Below are positions 25,831 to 33,207 of a stretch of DNA of 42,726 bases, one piece after another (the stretch's first letter is position 1; each line of letters starts with the position of its first letter). The DNA comes from [Clostridium] aminophilum. GTDB taxonomy: Bacteria; Bacillota; Clostridia; Lachnospirales; Lachnospiraceae. A model generated the notes under the pieces. That model did no database searches and was not told the DNA's origin. It worked only from the letters and a program-made list of their open reading frames with translations. Where the stretch lies: assembly GCF_900101295.1 (NCBI RefSeq), contig NZ_FOIL01000028.1, positions 1-42,726 on the forward strand. Direction: 5' to 3'. A program made the position numbers and the translations under genes.

Positions 25831-26274
25831 ATGAGTGATATGAGTTTACTGAAGGAATTCTGTAATGTCTTAAAAGAACAGTGCAGTTGTGCCTCTGAAC
25901 TGATCCAGTTGGAAGAGGCACTTTCTTCTGCTGCTTCCAAAAAGGATCCGGAGACGCTGGATCGTCTCGTAAAGGATTCTCAGCCGCAGCTGATGAACTT
26001 CCGCGGACTGGAGATGAAGCGTGCACGTCTGGCCTCTTCTCTCGGATATACCGGAAAGACCGCTTCGCAGATTCTTTCCTCTGTGAATGCGGATGAGAAA
26101 GCGCTTCTTGCACCGGTTCTCTCCGATCTGAGCGATGTTCTCGATCGTCTGCAGAAATCTCAGGAATCCTCGGACCGTATTATGCAGGTTCGTCTGAGCG
26201 AGATTCAGGAGATGCTTCATAACGCCGACGCTCCGGTTAAGCAGGATCGGATACACACAAACACACTGGCGTAA
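25831..26274 (+). CDS. flgN: FlgN-family flagellar chaperone
   Basis: A 147-residue helical protein with FlgN features: an N-terminal coiled region (LLKEFCNVLKEQCSCASELIQLEEAL) and heptad-like helices to the end. FlgN holds unfolded FlgK and FlgL and delivers them to the export gate; both clients are encoded next. It starts 60 bases after flgM with GAGGG upstream and is followed by a strong terminator, so flgMN form one unit. Confidence 0.88.
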   Translation: MSDMSLLKEFCNVLKEQCSCASELIQLEEALSSAASKKDPETLDRLVKDSQPQLMNFRGLEMKRARLASSLGYTGKTASQILSSVNADEKALLAPVLSDLSDVLDRLQKSQESSDRIMQVRLSEIQEMLHNADAPVKQDRIHTNTLA

Positions 26275-26303
26275 GCGCCTCATTTTTAAGTTCCAAAATC
26301 AAT

Positions 26304-26337
26304 CAGACTGAGCACTTCGTTGATCGGTCTGTTTTTT
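26304..26337 (+). terminator. Intrinsic terminator after flgN
   Basis: An 8-bp hairpin with one G-T pair (26304-26311 with 26324-26331) and a 12-base loop, followed by six Ts, 30 bases after the flgN stop. Confidence 0.78.
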
Positions 26338-26430
26338 GCGCTCAAAAAAGCCTGTAAACTCCATCAGAGCCAAAGAATTCATCCGGTTTGATTGCCTGCA
26401 GTGTCAAATCAAAAAAATTTAAAATTATGA

Positions 26431-26459
26431 TTGTTTTTTTGATTGTCATCTGTTATAAT
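26431..26459 (+). promoter_or_regulatory. Sigma-A promoter with operator-like palindrome
   Basis: TTGTTT (26431-26436), 17 bases, TATAAT (26454-26459). An 8-bp perfect inverted repeat AATGTCAT / ATGACATT (26457-26464 with 26471-26478) covers the end of the -10 and the likely start point. TGTCAT or its complement occurs at 26444, 26459, 26471 and 26522, so a repressor or activator array is likely. Confidence 0.6.
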
Positions 26460-26465
26460 GTCATT

Positions 26466-26726
26466 ACAGGATGACATTTTACTCACTCAAAGAGGACCCC
26501 CTGCCCCTTTCAGTGACAATATGTCATGAAAAATCATAGAAACCGACATACCTTTTTCATTCAGTGTGTCCATTTTGTGATATTATATTTTCGTCAAAAC
26601 ACTTCGGGACATGCAACGGCCGGACAGCGCTGCCGGTGATAAAGGTTATAACTCAGCGGATTCGGGTCTTTTCAGGATGATTCGGTATTCCGCGCGTGAA
26701 CCGCCCTTTCCTACGGGCGGTTTTTT
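26466..26726 (+). ncRNA. Possible small RNA between flgN and flgK
   Basis: A 260-base stretch without a convincing open frame, bounded by a sigma-A promoter and an intrinsic terminator (26699-26726). The terminator lies upstream of the sigma-D promoter of flgK, so the RNA would be separate from the flgK message. A second -10-like TATTAT at 26581-26586 could give a shorter RNA of about 134 bases. GC-rich segments such as CCGGACAGCGCTGCCGG can fold. Six GGA triplets occur (26469, 26494, 26607, 26622, 26658, 26675), two within CAGGATGA. I compared it by eye with the c-di-GMP-I and -II riboswitches and found no match. It could be a regulatory RNA or an attenuated leader. Confidence 0.4.
26699..26726 (+). 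terminator. Intrinsic terminator upstream of flgK
   Basis: An 8-bp perfect stem AACCGCCC / GGGCGGTT (26699-26706 with 26715-26722), an 8-base loop and a T tract to 26726. It lies 30 bases before the flgK sigma-D -10, so it ends whatever RNA comes from upstream. Confidence 0.88.
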
Positions 26727-26736
26727 CGTTATTTTC

Positions 26737-26763
26737 TAATGTTTTCCTAATTAACGTCGATAA
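26737..26763 (+). promoter_or_regulatory. Sigma-D promoter of flgK
   Basis: TAAT (26737-26740), exactly 15 bases, GTCGATAA (26756-26763), about 43 bases ahead of the flgK ATG. It is a close match to TAAA-N15-GCCGATAA. Confidence 0.75.
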
Positions 26764-26805
26764 ACATACAGTAGAAAAAGAGATTCCAACAATGGGGGTT
26801 TTTTC

Positions 26806-28749
26806 ATGATCAGAGCCACTTTTGCGGGATTCACCTCTGCACTGAGTGCAATGCAGTCGAATTCCAAGAAATTAGATGTAACAAGCCAGAACCTTGCAAA
26901 CATGAACGTGGACGGTTATACACGTCAGAAACTGCAGACTTCGAGCTTGAACTACGAAAACCCGACTTCCTTTTACATGAACGAGAACGATATCAACGTA
27001 GGCTTCGGTGTCTCCATGGACGGAGTAACCCAGATGCGTGATCAGTTCCTTGATAAACAATACCGCACGCAAAACGCCATCACGGAGTACAACAACAGTA
27101 TTGCGACAGCGGAGAAATCCATCGCGACCCTGCTTGATGAGACCAACGTGGATGGTATCCGCAAAGCATTCGACGGCATTCAGACGGCTCTCACCAGCAT
27201 GCAGGATCCGTCCAAGGTCAATGACTCTGTCTATGAAGCGCAGCTTCGTTCCAGCGTAGAAGCCACAACCAATCTTCTGAACAACGCCGCACGGGAGATC
27301 GAACTCGCCGAAGCGAACGAATTTCACCGCATTGACGGCACCGGCACCAGCGAGAACGGCGCCATCCAGAATATCAATCGTCTTCTTCAGGAAATCGGTG
27401 ATCTGAACGTCAAGATCAAAGAAAACCAGATTCTGAACAACAGTGCGCTGGAGATGATGGATCAGCGGAATGTGAAGCTCGATGAGCTTTCCAAGATCAT
27501 TCCGATCCGGGTTTCCTCCTTCTATGAGCATGATGAGGTTCCGACCGATCCGGAGCTTCTGGCACAGTATCCGGACGGACGCAATCTCGGACTTGCCTAT
27601 GATAAGGAAGGACGCACCGTCGGCAAGTCCAACTATCCGGAGGACATCCGTGTCGAGCTGGTCTACACCGCTCAGGTTACGGATTCGAACGGAACGGTTA
27701 CACAGGAAACCCGCTACATGACGCTGGTCAACGGTTCTCTGAAGGGAACCGACGGTAAAAACTACGGAAGCGTCGGTCTTGCCAGCGATGCCTATACCGA
27801 GGACAATCCGCTGAATACGGCAGTTCGCTTCACCGGCGTCCAGAATGCGTCGAACCATCACTTCAACAATATGACCGATGCCGAGAAGGCTGCGGTTCCG
27901 GATTCCGGAAGTTCCGAAAAGGGAGAAGCGGTACGGATGCGCCTCGATTCCGGTTCCCTTCAGGCAAGCATGGATATGCTCGCCGAGGCCCGCAATCTGA
28001 CTGCTGACGCGCTTGCAGACGGCGGAGATCCGCTGAGAGATCCGACCGGCCTGAAAGAAGGCACTTACTTCGGATATGATTACTATATGAAGCGTCTGGA
28101 TCTTCTGGCAAATACCTTTGCCGAGAAGCTGAATGTTGCAAACTATCAGGGTACCAACGCCGTGCAGAATGCGGATCACTCCTACACGAGACCGAGCGAC
28201 GCGCAGGCTCTTGCGAATTACCGCAATTCCTCCAGTGCAGCGGTCGATGCGAGTGATGACAATGCGGTCGACGGAAGCGGCAATCCGGTGGTCAACAAAT
28301 ATCTTCTTCTGGTCAACCGCGGCACTGATTCCGGTTCCGACCGGCAGACCGGCAGAAACATCACAGCGAAAAACATTACCGTCAGCGACAACTGGAGCAA
28401 CGGATATACCCACATCGGAACGCAGGGTGACAATACCACTGACACGATTCTGGATATTCTTCAGTCCATGACCGATCCGCACTCCGTTCTTCAGGGCAAG
28501 TGCTATTCGGATTACATGAACAACATTTCCACCACCCTGGCAAATGATGCAAGAGCCAATGCAAACGCGACCGCCACAAACCAGGCTGTTCTGGACGCGA
28601 TCTCCTCTTCCAGAGATCAGATCTCCGGTGTCAGCATGGATGAGGAAGCCGCAAACATGATGACCTACGTTTCATCCTACAATGCAGCCGCAAAGCTGAT
28701 GACCACACTGGATGAAATGCTCCAGACTCTGCTTGCAATCAAAGGCTAA
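26806..28749 (+). CDS. flgK: Flagellar hook-associated protein 1 FlgK
   Basis: A 647-residue hook-filament junction protein. The N-terminal rod/hook signature is present (FAGFTSALSAMQSNSKKLD, SQNLANMNVDGYTRQ). The C-terminal helix MTYVSSYNAAAKLMTTLDEM is also typical. It is exported with the help of FlgN and forms the first ring of the junction. It has its own sigma-D promoter and is followed after 19 bases by flgL. GGGGG lies seven bases before the ATG. The central domain is longer than in enteric FlgK (about 550), with a large Ser/Asp/Asn-rich insert as is common in clostridia. Confidence 0.96.
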   Translation: MIRATFAGFTSALSAMQSNSKKLDVTSQNLANMNVDGYTRQKLQTSSLNYENPTSFYMNENDINVGFGVSMDGVTQMRDQFLDKQYRTQNAITEYNNSIATAEKSIATLLDETNVDGIRKAFDGIQTALTSMQDPSKVNDSVYEAQLRSSVEATTNLLNNAAREIELAEANEFHRIDGTGTSENGAIQNINRLLQEIGDLNVKIKENQILNNSALEMMDQRNVKLDELSKIIPIRVSSFYEHDEVPTDPELLAQYPDGRNLGLAYDKEGRTVGKSNYPEDIRVELVYTAQVTDSNGTVTQETRYMTLVNGSLKGTDGKNYGSVGLASDAYTEDNPLNTAVRFTGVQNASNHHFNNMTDAEKAAVPDSGSSEKGEAVRMRLDSGSLQASMDMLAEARNLTADALADGGDPLRDPTGLKEGTYFGYDYYMKRLDLLANTFAEKLNVANYQGTNAVQNADHSYTRPSDAQALANYRNSSSAAVDASDDNAVDGSGNPVVNKYLLLVNRGTDSGSDRQTGRNITAKNITVSDNWSNGYTHIGTQGDNTTDTILDILQSMTDPHSVLQGKCYSDYMNNISTTLANDARANANATATNQAVLDAISSSRDQISGVSMDEEAANMMTYVSSYNAAAKLMTTLDEMLQTLLAIKG

Positions 28750-28768
28750 ATCGAAAAGAGGTTAAATT

Positions 28769-30082
28769 ATGGGAATCAGAGTTACCAGCGGAACTTTTTA
28801 TAAACAGTACGCTCAGACCGTTCAGAAACTGAAAGCGGAGTACAATCACTCCATGGAGCAGGTTTCCAGCGGTCAGAAATTTGCCAGTGCCCAGGACGAT
28901 CCGCTCTCCTACTATGCTGGCATGAAACTCGACAATCTGTATATGGATGCGGACGCAAAGGATACGGTCTCCGAATCCGTAAAGAACCGCCTTTACCAGC
29001 AGGAATCCGGCGCCCGCGCGATTCAGGAGGAGATGCGCAACATCAACACCAAGCTCTCCTTCATCAATAACGATTCCGGCAACACGGACCCCTCTGCCGT
29101 CAACACGGTCATCAACGAGTTCAAGACGAGATCCCAGACCATTGTCAACGACATGAACGCGACCTACGAGAACTATTATGTATTCGGCGGCAATGATCTG
29201 ACCACCTATCCGTTCCAGCTGGATGCTTCCGGAAACACATTTACGTTCAACCACATTTTCCCGGGCGACACCGCAGCTTCCAAGATGGAGATGACGTTGG
29301 TTCGCGGGGATCATATCAACAAAGACGACTACATGATTTCGGACGGAAACGGCGGCATGGTACTGGACGAAGCTGCCTATAATGCGGCATATGAGAAGAC
29401 CGACGGCGGATACATCTACAGTCTGGAATACAAGGTAACCTACGCGGACGGTTCAGAGGCCACCGGCCGCGACGCCATGACCACAATTCTCCGTGCCATG
29501 TCAGAACAGGGTCACGTGGATCTCGGTTACGGCGACATTCGCGTGCGCGATACGCTCCTTGACACCAACAGCGGCGGTCTCAACATGCTGACCGGCATCA
29601 CCTCCAATCAGGTGCGCAAGCTGGCAAACATCGACGCTGACACCGGTCACATCACCGGCTTCCAGGACGCCGCATATGACAACCTGGACAAATATCTGAT
29701 GGATTCTCCGGTCTTCCTGACGGCGAAGGCGGTTTACACGACTTCCGACTATTGCGCCAAACTGGAAGAACACGGTGATTCCAACGATGCGCGCACCGAT
29801 ATGCATCACGCTCTCGGCAATGTCATCGGAAAATGGCAGGAATCCGAAAACCGTGTCAGCAATACCTACCGCGAATCCGGTGTCCGCTACGCCCTCCTGG
29901 AAAACACACAGAAACGTCTGCAGCTGAAGATGGATACCTATCAGGACGAGTACGACGATCGTATGGGAATCGATCCGTACGAAGCCATTGCGAAAATGTA
30001 CTCTGACCAGTATGCATACAACGCAGCCATGCAGGTCGGTTCCAAGATCATGCAGAACTCTCTGTTTGATTTTGTAAAGTAA
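28769..30082 (+). CDS. flgL: Flagellar hook-associated protein 3 FlgL
   Basis: A 437-residue junction protein that forms the second ring, on which flagellin polymerises. The N-terminus MGIRVTSGTFYKQYAQTVQ with VSSGQKFASAQDDP is the flagellin-like D1 region. The C-terminus DPYEAIAKMYSDQYAYNAAM is the matching helix. It is longer than the ~300 residues of enteric FlgL because of a mid-protein domain. AGAGG precedes the ATG. It is exported with FlgN and co-transcribed with flgK. Confidence 0.95.
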   Translation: MGIRVTSGTFYKQYAQTVQKLKAEYNHSMEQVSSGQKFASAQDDPLSYYAGMKLDNLYMDADAKDTVSESVKNRLYQQESGARAIQEEMRNINTKLSFINNDSGNTDPSAVNTVINEFKTRSQTIVNDMNATYENYYVFGGNDLTTYPFQLDASGNTFTFNHIFPGDTAASKMEMTLVRGDHINKDDYMISDGNGGMVLDEAAYNAAYEKTDGGYIYSLEYKVTYADGSEATGRDAMTTILRAMSEQGHVDLGYGDIRVRDTLLDTNSGGLNMLTGITSNQVRKLANIDADTGHITGFQDAAYDNLDKYLMDSPVFLTAKAVYTTSDYCAKLEEHGDSNDARTDMHHALGNVIGKWQESENRVSNTYRESGVRYALLENTQKRLQLKMDTYQDEYDDRMGIDPYEAIAKMYSDQYAYNAAMQVGSKIMQNSLFDFVK

Positions 30083-30145
30083 AAGCTGATAAATGAAACT
30101 TTGTAACGTTTGATTTTTCAATGCTTATGATGCGAGGTACACAGA

Positions 30146-30601
30146 ATGCTTACACTTAAAACCAGAGACTACGGAACTGTTGAATATGAAGAGAGTGATG
30201 TGCTGAGTTTTCCGGACGGCCTGTTCGGATTCACAGAGTGCAAACATTTCATTCCTCTGTGTCTGGAAGAAGGCGAAGACAATTCCATCCTTCTTCTGCA
30301 GTCGATTGAGATGCCGGAAATTGCCTTTGTGGTGATCAATCCCTTCGTCCTTGAGCCGGATTACGCACCGGTTCTTCGCCACGAGGAACTCAACTATCTT
30401 CAGGTTTCTTCCGAGAATGAGCTTAGCTTTTATGTCATCTGTGTTCTTCATGAGGATTATCTGGACAATACCGTCAATCTGAAATGTCCGATCATCCTGA
30501 ACCCGGCAACCCGCACCGGCATGCAGGTTATCCTGAGCGACTCACCGTATGAGTTCCGCCACCGTGTCGGCGATTTCTCCGCTCTTCTGGAGAACAAATA
30601 A
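30146..30601 (+). CDS. fliW: Flagellar assembly factor FliW
   Basis: A 151-residue FliW. The protein binds newly made flagellin and, when flagellin is exported, binds CsrA and relieves repression of hag. Family landmarks are VLSFPDGLFGFTE near residue 22, IAFVVINPF and VNLKCPIILNP in the C-terminal half. The length equals that of Bacillus FliW. It sits 63 bases after flgL and 27 before csrA, the usual arrangement. Confidence 0.95.
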   Translation: MLTLKTRDYGTVEYEESDVLSFPDGLFGFTECKHFIPLCLEEGEDNSILLLQSIEMPEIAFVVINPFVLEPDYAPVLRHEELNYLQVSSENELSFYVICVLHEDYLDNTVNLKCPIILNPATRTGMQVILSDSPYEFRHRVGDFSALLENK

Positions 30602-30628
30602 CGCAGAAAGGCTTCGAGGTATAAGAAA

Positions 30629-30898
30629 ATGCTCATTTTAAGACGCAAAAAGAATGAAAGTATCCTGATTGGCAAAGATATTCGTATCACCGTTGTTGAA
30701 TCAGCAGCGGATGGTGTGCGTCTGGCGATTGACGCTCCGCGGCAGGTCTCCATCATCCGTGAGGAGTTGTCGAACGCTGAGGCGATCAATCGAGAGGCAA
30801 TTTCTTCCAATGCCACTTCTGTCGATCAGATGATCCGGAGAATCTCCACTCTTCGCCAGAATAACGAAGCAGACAAGGAAGCCCCCGAAGAAAAGTGA
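30629..30898 (+). CDS. csrA: Carbon storage regulator CsrA
   Basis: An 89-residue RNA-binding dimer that recognises GGA in leaders. The core MLILRRKKNESILIGKDI and VRLAIDAPRQVSIIREEL are complete. The C-terminal tail, charged and about 20 residues longer than enteric CsrA, resembles the extended tails of Gram-positive CsrA that interact with FliW. Its expected target here is the flagellin leader. Purine-rich CGAGG precedes the ATG. Confidence 0.95.
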   Translation: MLILRRKKNESILIGKDIRITVVESAADGVRLAIDAPRQVSIIREELSNAEAINREAISSNATSVDQMIRRISTLRQNNEADKEAPEEK

Positions 30899-30973
30899 TA
30901 ATTTCCCGAAGCGGGCAGACGATGGAAGTGATTTGCCGCCCGTCAAAGGGACTATCGATCATACTATGATTTG

Positions 30974-31008
30974 TGCCGTCAGCCGTGCAATCGGCTGGCG
31001 GCATTTTC
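30974..31008 (+). terminator. Terminator-like hairpin after csrA
   Basis: A 12-bp stem with one G-T pair (30974-30985 with 30992-31003) and a 6-base loop, followed by only a short T run. It is 75 bases after csrA and is backed up by stronger hairpins further on. Confidence 0.65.
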
Positions 31009-31072
31009 ATATGCCGCAGCCGGAGCACTGACATGGTTTCTGCAGACTTGAACCGTTCCTGTGCTCACCGGC

Positions 31073-31158
31073 AGAACAAAGTCCGCGTGCGCATCCTCGC
31101 AGAGCGTTTTTGTGCGTGACAGGAGATTTCGGAGACATCACCTGTCACGCACAAAAAA
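31073..31158. repeat. Structured repeat, copy B, terminator-like
   Basis: Begins with AGAACAAAGTCCGCG (31073-31087) as in copy A, then a 14-base segment absent from copy A, GAGCG, five Ts, a perfect 12-bp stem (31112-31123 with 31141-31152) and six As. The loop carries ATTTCGGAGA as in copy A although the stem sequence is different, so loop and flank are conserved while pairing is kept. It could act as a two-way terminator. Confidence 0.62.
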
Positions 31159-31192
31159 GAGACGAAATCCGAACACGGTTTTCGTCTCTTTT
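31155..31192. terminator. Bidirectional terminator between csrA and chemoreceptor
   Basis: A perfect 13-bp stem (31155-31167 with 31180-31192), A-rich on one side and T-rich on the other, so it works on both strands. It separates the convergent csrA and chemoreceptor transcripts. It starts within the A tract of the preceding repeat. Confidence 0.75.
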
Positions 31193-31247
31193 GGGTTTTA
31201 AATGTTGAGATTTTATGTTGATCCGGAAGAGTTTCGTATATCTCACC

Positions 31248-31277
31248 GGATACCGGAACAGGTCTGTTCCGGTATCC
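31248..31277 (-). repeat. Hairpin at the chemoreceptor 3' end
   Basis: A perfect 13-bp inverted repeat with a 4-base loop, 13 bases after the chemoreceptor stop. No U tract follows in the chemoreceptor direction, so it is more likely to protect the 3' end, or to assist the terminator at 31155-31192. Confidence 0.55.
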
Positions 31278-31290
31278 GTCTCACTGTTTT

Positions 31291-33063
31291 TTATCTCAGT
31301 GCGAACTTGCTTACTTCCTGATCCAGCGCCTGCGCCTGTCTGGTCAGCTGCTCGCTGGCTGCCGCACTCTCCTCCGCGGTCGCCGCATTCGTCTGTACAA
31401 CGGAAGAGATCTGATCGATACCGGTCTTGATTCCATTGATGGACTCCTGCTGTTTGTCGCTGGCCGCGCTGATTGCCTCGATCAGTTCCACAACCTTCTC
31501 GGTCGCTTCCTTGGTCTCCATCAGATACTGTGCGGTCTTTTCTGTCATCTCGGAACCTCTTTCCACCGCCTCAATCGTCTGATTGATCAGGTTGGACGTA
31601 TCCGCTGCCGCATCGGCAGATTTGCCGGCCAGATTTCTTACCTCACCTGCAACAACCGCAAAGCCCTTTCCTGCCTCACCGGCACGTGCCGCCTCAACCG
31701 CCGCGTTAAGTGCCAGAATGTTGGTCTGGAATGCGATGTCATCGATCGTCTTGATGATTCCGTTGATCTTTCTGGATTTATCGGTAATCTCCGTCATTGC
31801 ATCACGGAGATCCTGCATCTGCTCATTGCTGACAAGAATCTGCTTTTCTGCTGTCTTCGCTCTGCTGCGAGCCTCTCTTGCGCTGTCCGCCGTCCGGCTG
31901 GTTGCATCATTGACATCCGTTACCTCTGCGGAAAGTTCTTCAATAGAGCTTGCCTGCTCGGTTGCACCCTGAGCCAGATTCTGTGCGCCGTCCGATACCT
32001 GGGAAGCGCCGCTGTCTACCATGTGAGCCGACTCACGGATGGCTCCGATGACATTGTTCAGATTATCCAGAAGCTCATCGGTATTATCCTTCAGTTTTGC
32101 AAACTGACCGGTATATTCCTTCTCCAGTTCCACATCCAGATTGCCGTGCGCGATCTTGGAAAGCACCTCGGAAATCTCATCAATATAACCCTGATAATTC
32201 TGAAGCTGCTCCAATGTTCTGGAGAATGCCTTCGTAAGAACGCCAACCTCATTTTTGGAATTATCCTTCAGACTGACATTGAAATCGCCGTCTGCGATCC
32301 GCTCTGCCGCCGCGGTCACTCTCTGAATCGGATTTACGATCATGTTGCCGATCGCCATGGAGATAACCGTCAGCACAACAAACAGAATGATAAGGAAGAC
32401 AATCATAATTCCAATGATACTCTTAATTGCCGCATTTGCCTTCTCATCGTATGCCGCCTGATCCGCATCGATGTCATCGATCCATACGCCGGTTCCGACA
32501 ACCCACTGATACGGCTCGAAAGCCTTGGTATAATTCCGCTTCGGAAGCGGAGTGGTCTCATTCGGCTTTGCAAAGGAAAGATCGGTAAATCCGCCCTCTG
32601 CCTGCTTTCCGTTCTGGATCATCAGCTGAATGAATTTGACGCCGTTCGGATCCGTTGAATCCCAGCGGGATTTACCCTCGGTATCACGTCCCAGAAGAAC
32701 CACATTTGTGCCGTCATATGTATCGATCCAGAAATAGCCGCTGCCGTTATTGTAACGCATCTGACGCACCAGATTCGCCGCCTGCTCCTTCGCCTCATAC
32801 TCGCTCAGAAGCCCGGCTTTCTGCTGTTCATAGACGCTGTTGATCACACTGAGCGCAATCTCTGTCTCCTGTTTCAGCTTCTCCTCTACATCCTTTTCCA
32901 GACGGCTGCGATAAGCTGCAGATTGATCTTTGTTGTTCTGAATTGTCCTGAAAAGTGAAAATGAAGCCGTTCCGATTCCGGTAATGAGCGCTGTCGCCAG
33001 AAGAATCAGAATGATTGTCACTTTCAATGAGTGAATTCCCAGTTTTGTCGATTGTCTTTCCAT
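31291..33063 (-). CDS. Methyl-accepting chemotaxis protein with Cache sensor
   Basis: A 590-residue chemoreceptor. The first membrane helix is at residues about 15-37. The extracellular single-Cache-like sensor spans residues about 45-205 ([15 protein letters not shown] and [16 protein letters not shown] are typical of sCache_2). The second membrane helix is about 213-237, followed by HAMP ([19 protein letters not shown]). The signalling coiled coil has the conserved tip [20 protein letters not shown]. It senses a small ligand and signals to CheA/CheW, which are not in the window. A sigma-D-like box precedes it, so it belongs to the motility regulon. AGGAG is eight bases before the ATG. Confidence 0.94.
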   Translation of the reverse strand: MERQSTKLGIHSLKVTIILILLATALITGIGTASFSLFRTIQNNKDQSAAYRSRLEKDVEEKLKQETEIALSVINSVYEQQKAGLLSEYEAKEQAANLVRQMRYNNGSGYFWIDTYDGTNVVLLGRDTEGKSRWDSTDPNGVKFIQLMIQNGKQAEGGFTDLSFAKPNETTPLPKRNYTKAFEPYQWVVGTGVWIDDIDADQAAYDEKANAAIKSIIGIMIVFLIILFVVLTVISMAIGNMIVNPIQRVTAAAERIADGDFNVSLKDNSKNEVGVLTKAFSRTLEQLQNYQGYIDEISEVLSKIAHGNLDVELEKEYTGQFAKLKDNTDELLDNLNNVIGAIRESAHMVDSGASQVSDGAQNLAQGATEQASSIEELSAEVTDVNDATSRTADSAREARSRAKTAEKQILVSNEQMQDLRDAMTEITDKSRKINGIIKTIDDIAFQTNILALNAAVEAARAGEAGKGFAVVAGEVRNLAGKSADAAADTSNLINQTIEAVERGSEMTEKTAQYLMETKEATEKVVELIEAISAASDKQQESINGIKTGIDQISSVVQTNAATAEESAAASEQLTRQAQALDQEVSKFALR

Positions 33064-33130
33064 AAACTATTCTCCTATTCCTTGGGTAAATGACACAAAA
33101 ATAACAGGCATAATGGCTTTTCTACTGACA

Positions 33131-33157
33131 TCATCGACGAAACCCGAAAAACAATAA
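33131..33157 (-). promoter_or_regulatory. Sigma-D-like promoter of chemoreceptor
   Basis: Reading leftward: TTAT (33157-33154), 15 bases, GTCGATGA (33138-33131), about 67 bases before the start codon. The -35 and spacing match the flagellin promoter. Confidence 0.6.
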
Positions 33158-33207
33158 TACTGAATTCTATGTTATTTATGAAACAAATGGTAAAAATAAT
33201 AAAACCC

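Noticed and set aside
26457-26478. CsrA-binding hairpin with GGA in the loop
   Set aside because: The left arm overlaps the -10 and would not be transcribed from that promoter, so it is more likely a DNA operator.
26590-26700. c-di-GMP riboswitch before flgK
   Set aside because: The conserved core segments of class I and class II c-di-GMP aptamers are not found; only GC-rich hairpins are visible.
26872-28482. Long open frame (536 codons) antisense to flgK
   Set aside because: flgK is unambiguous on the other strand; the antisense frame has no recognisable domain or promoter.
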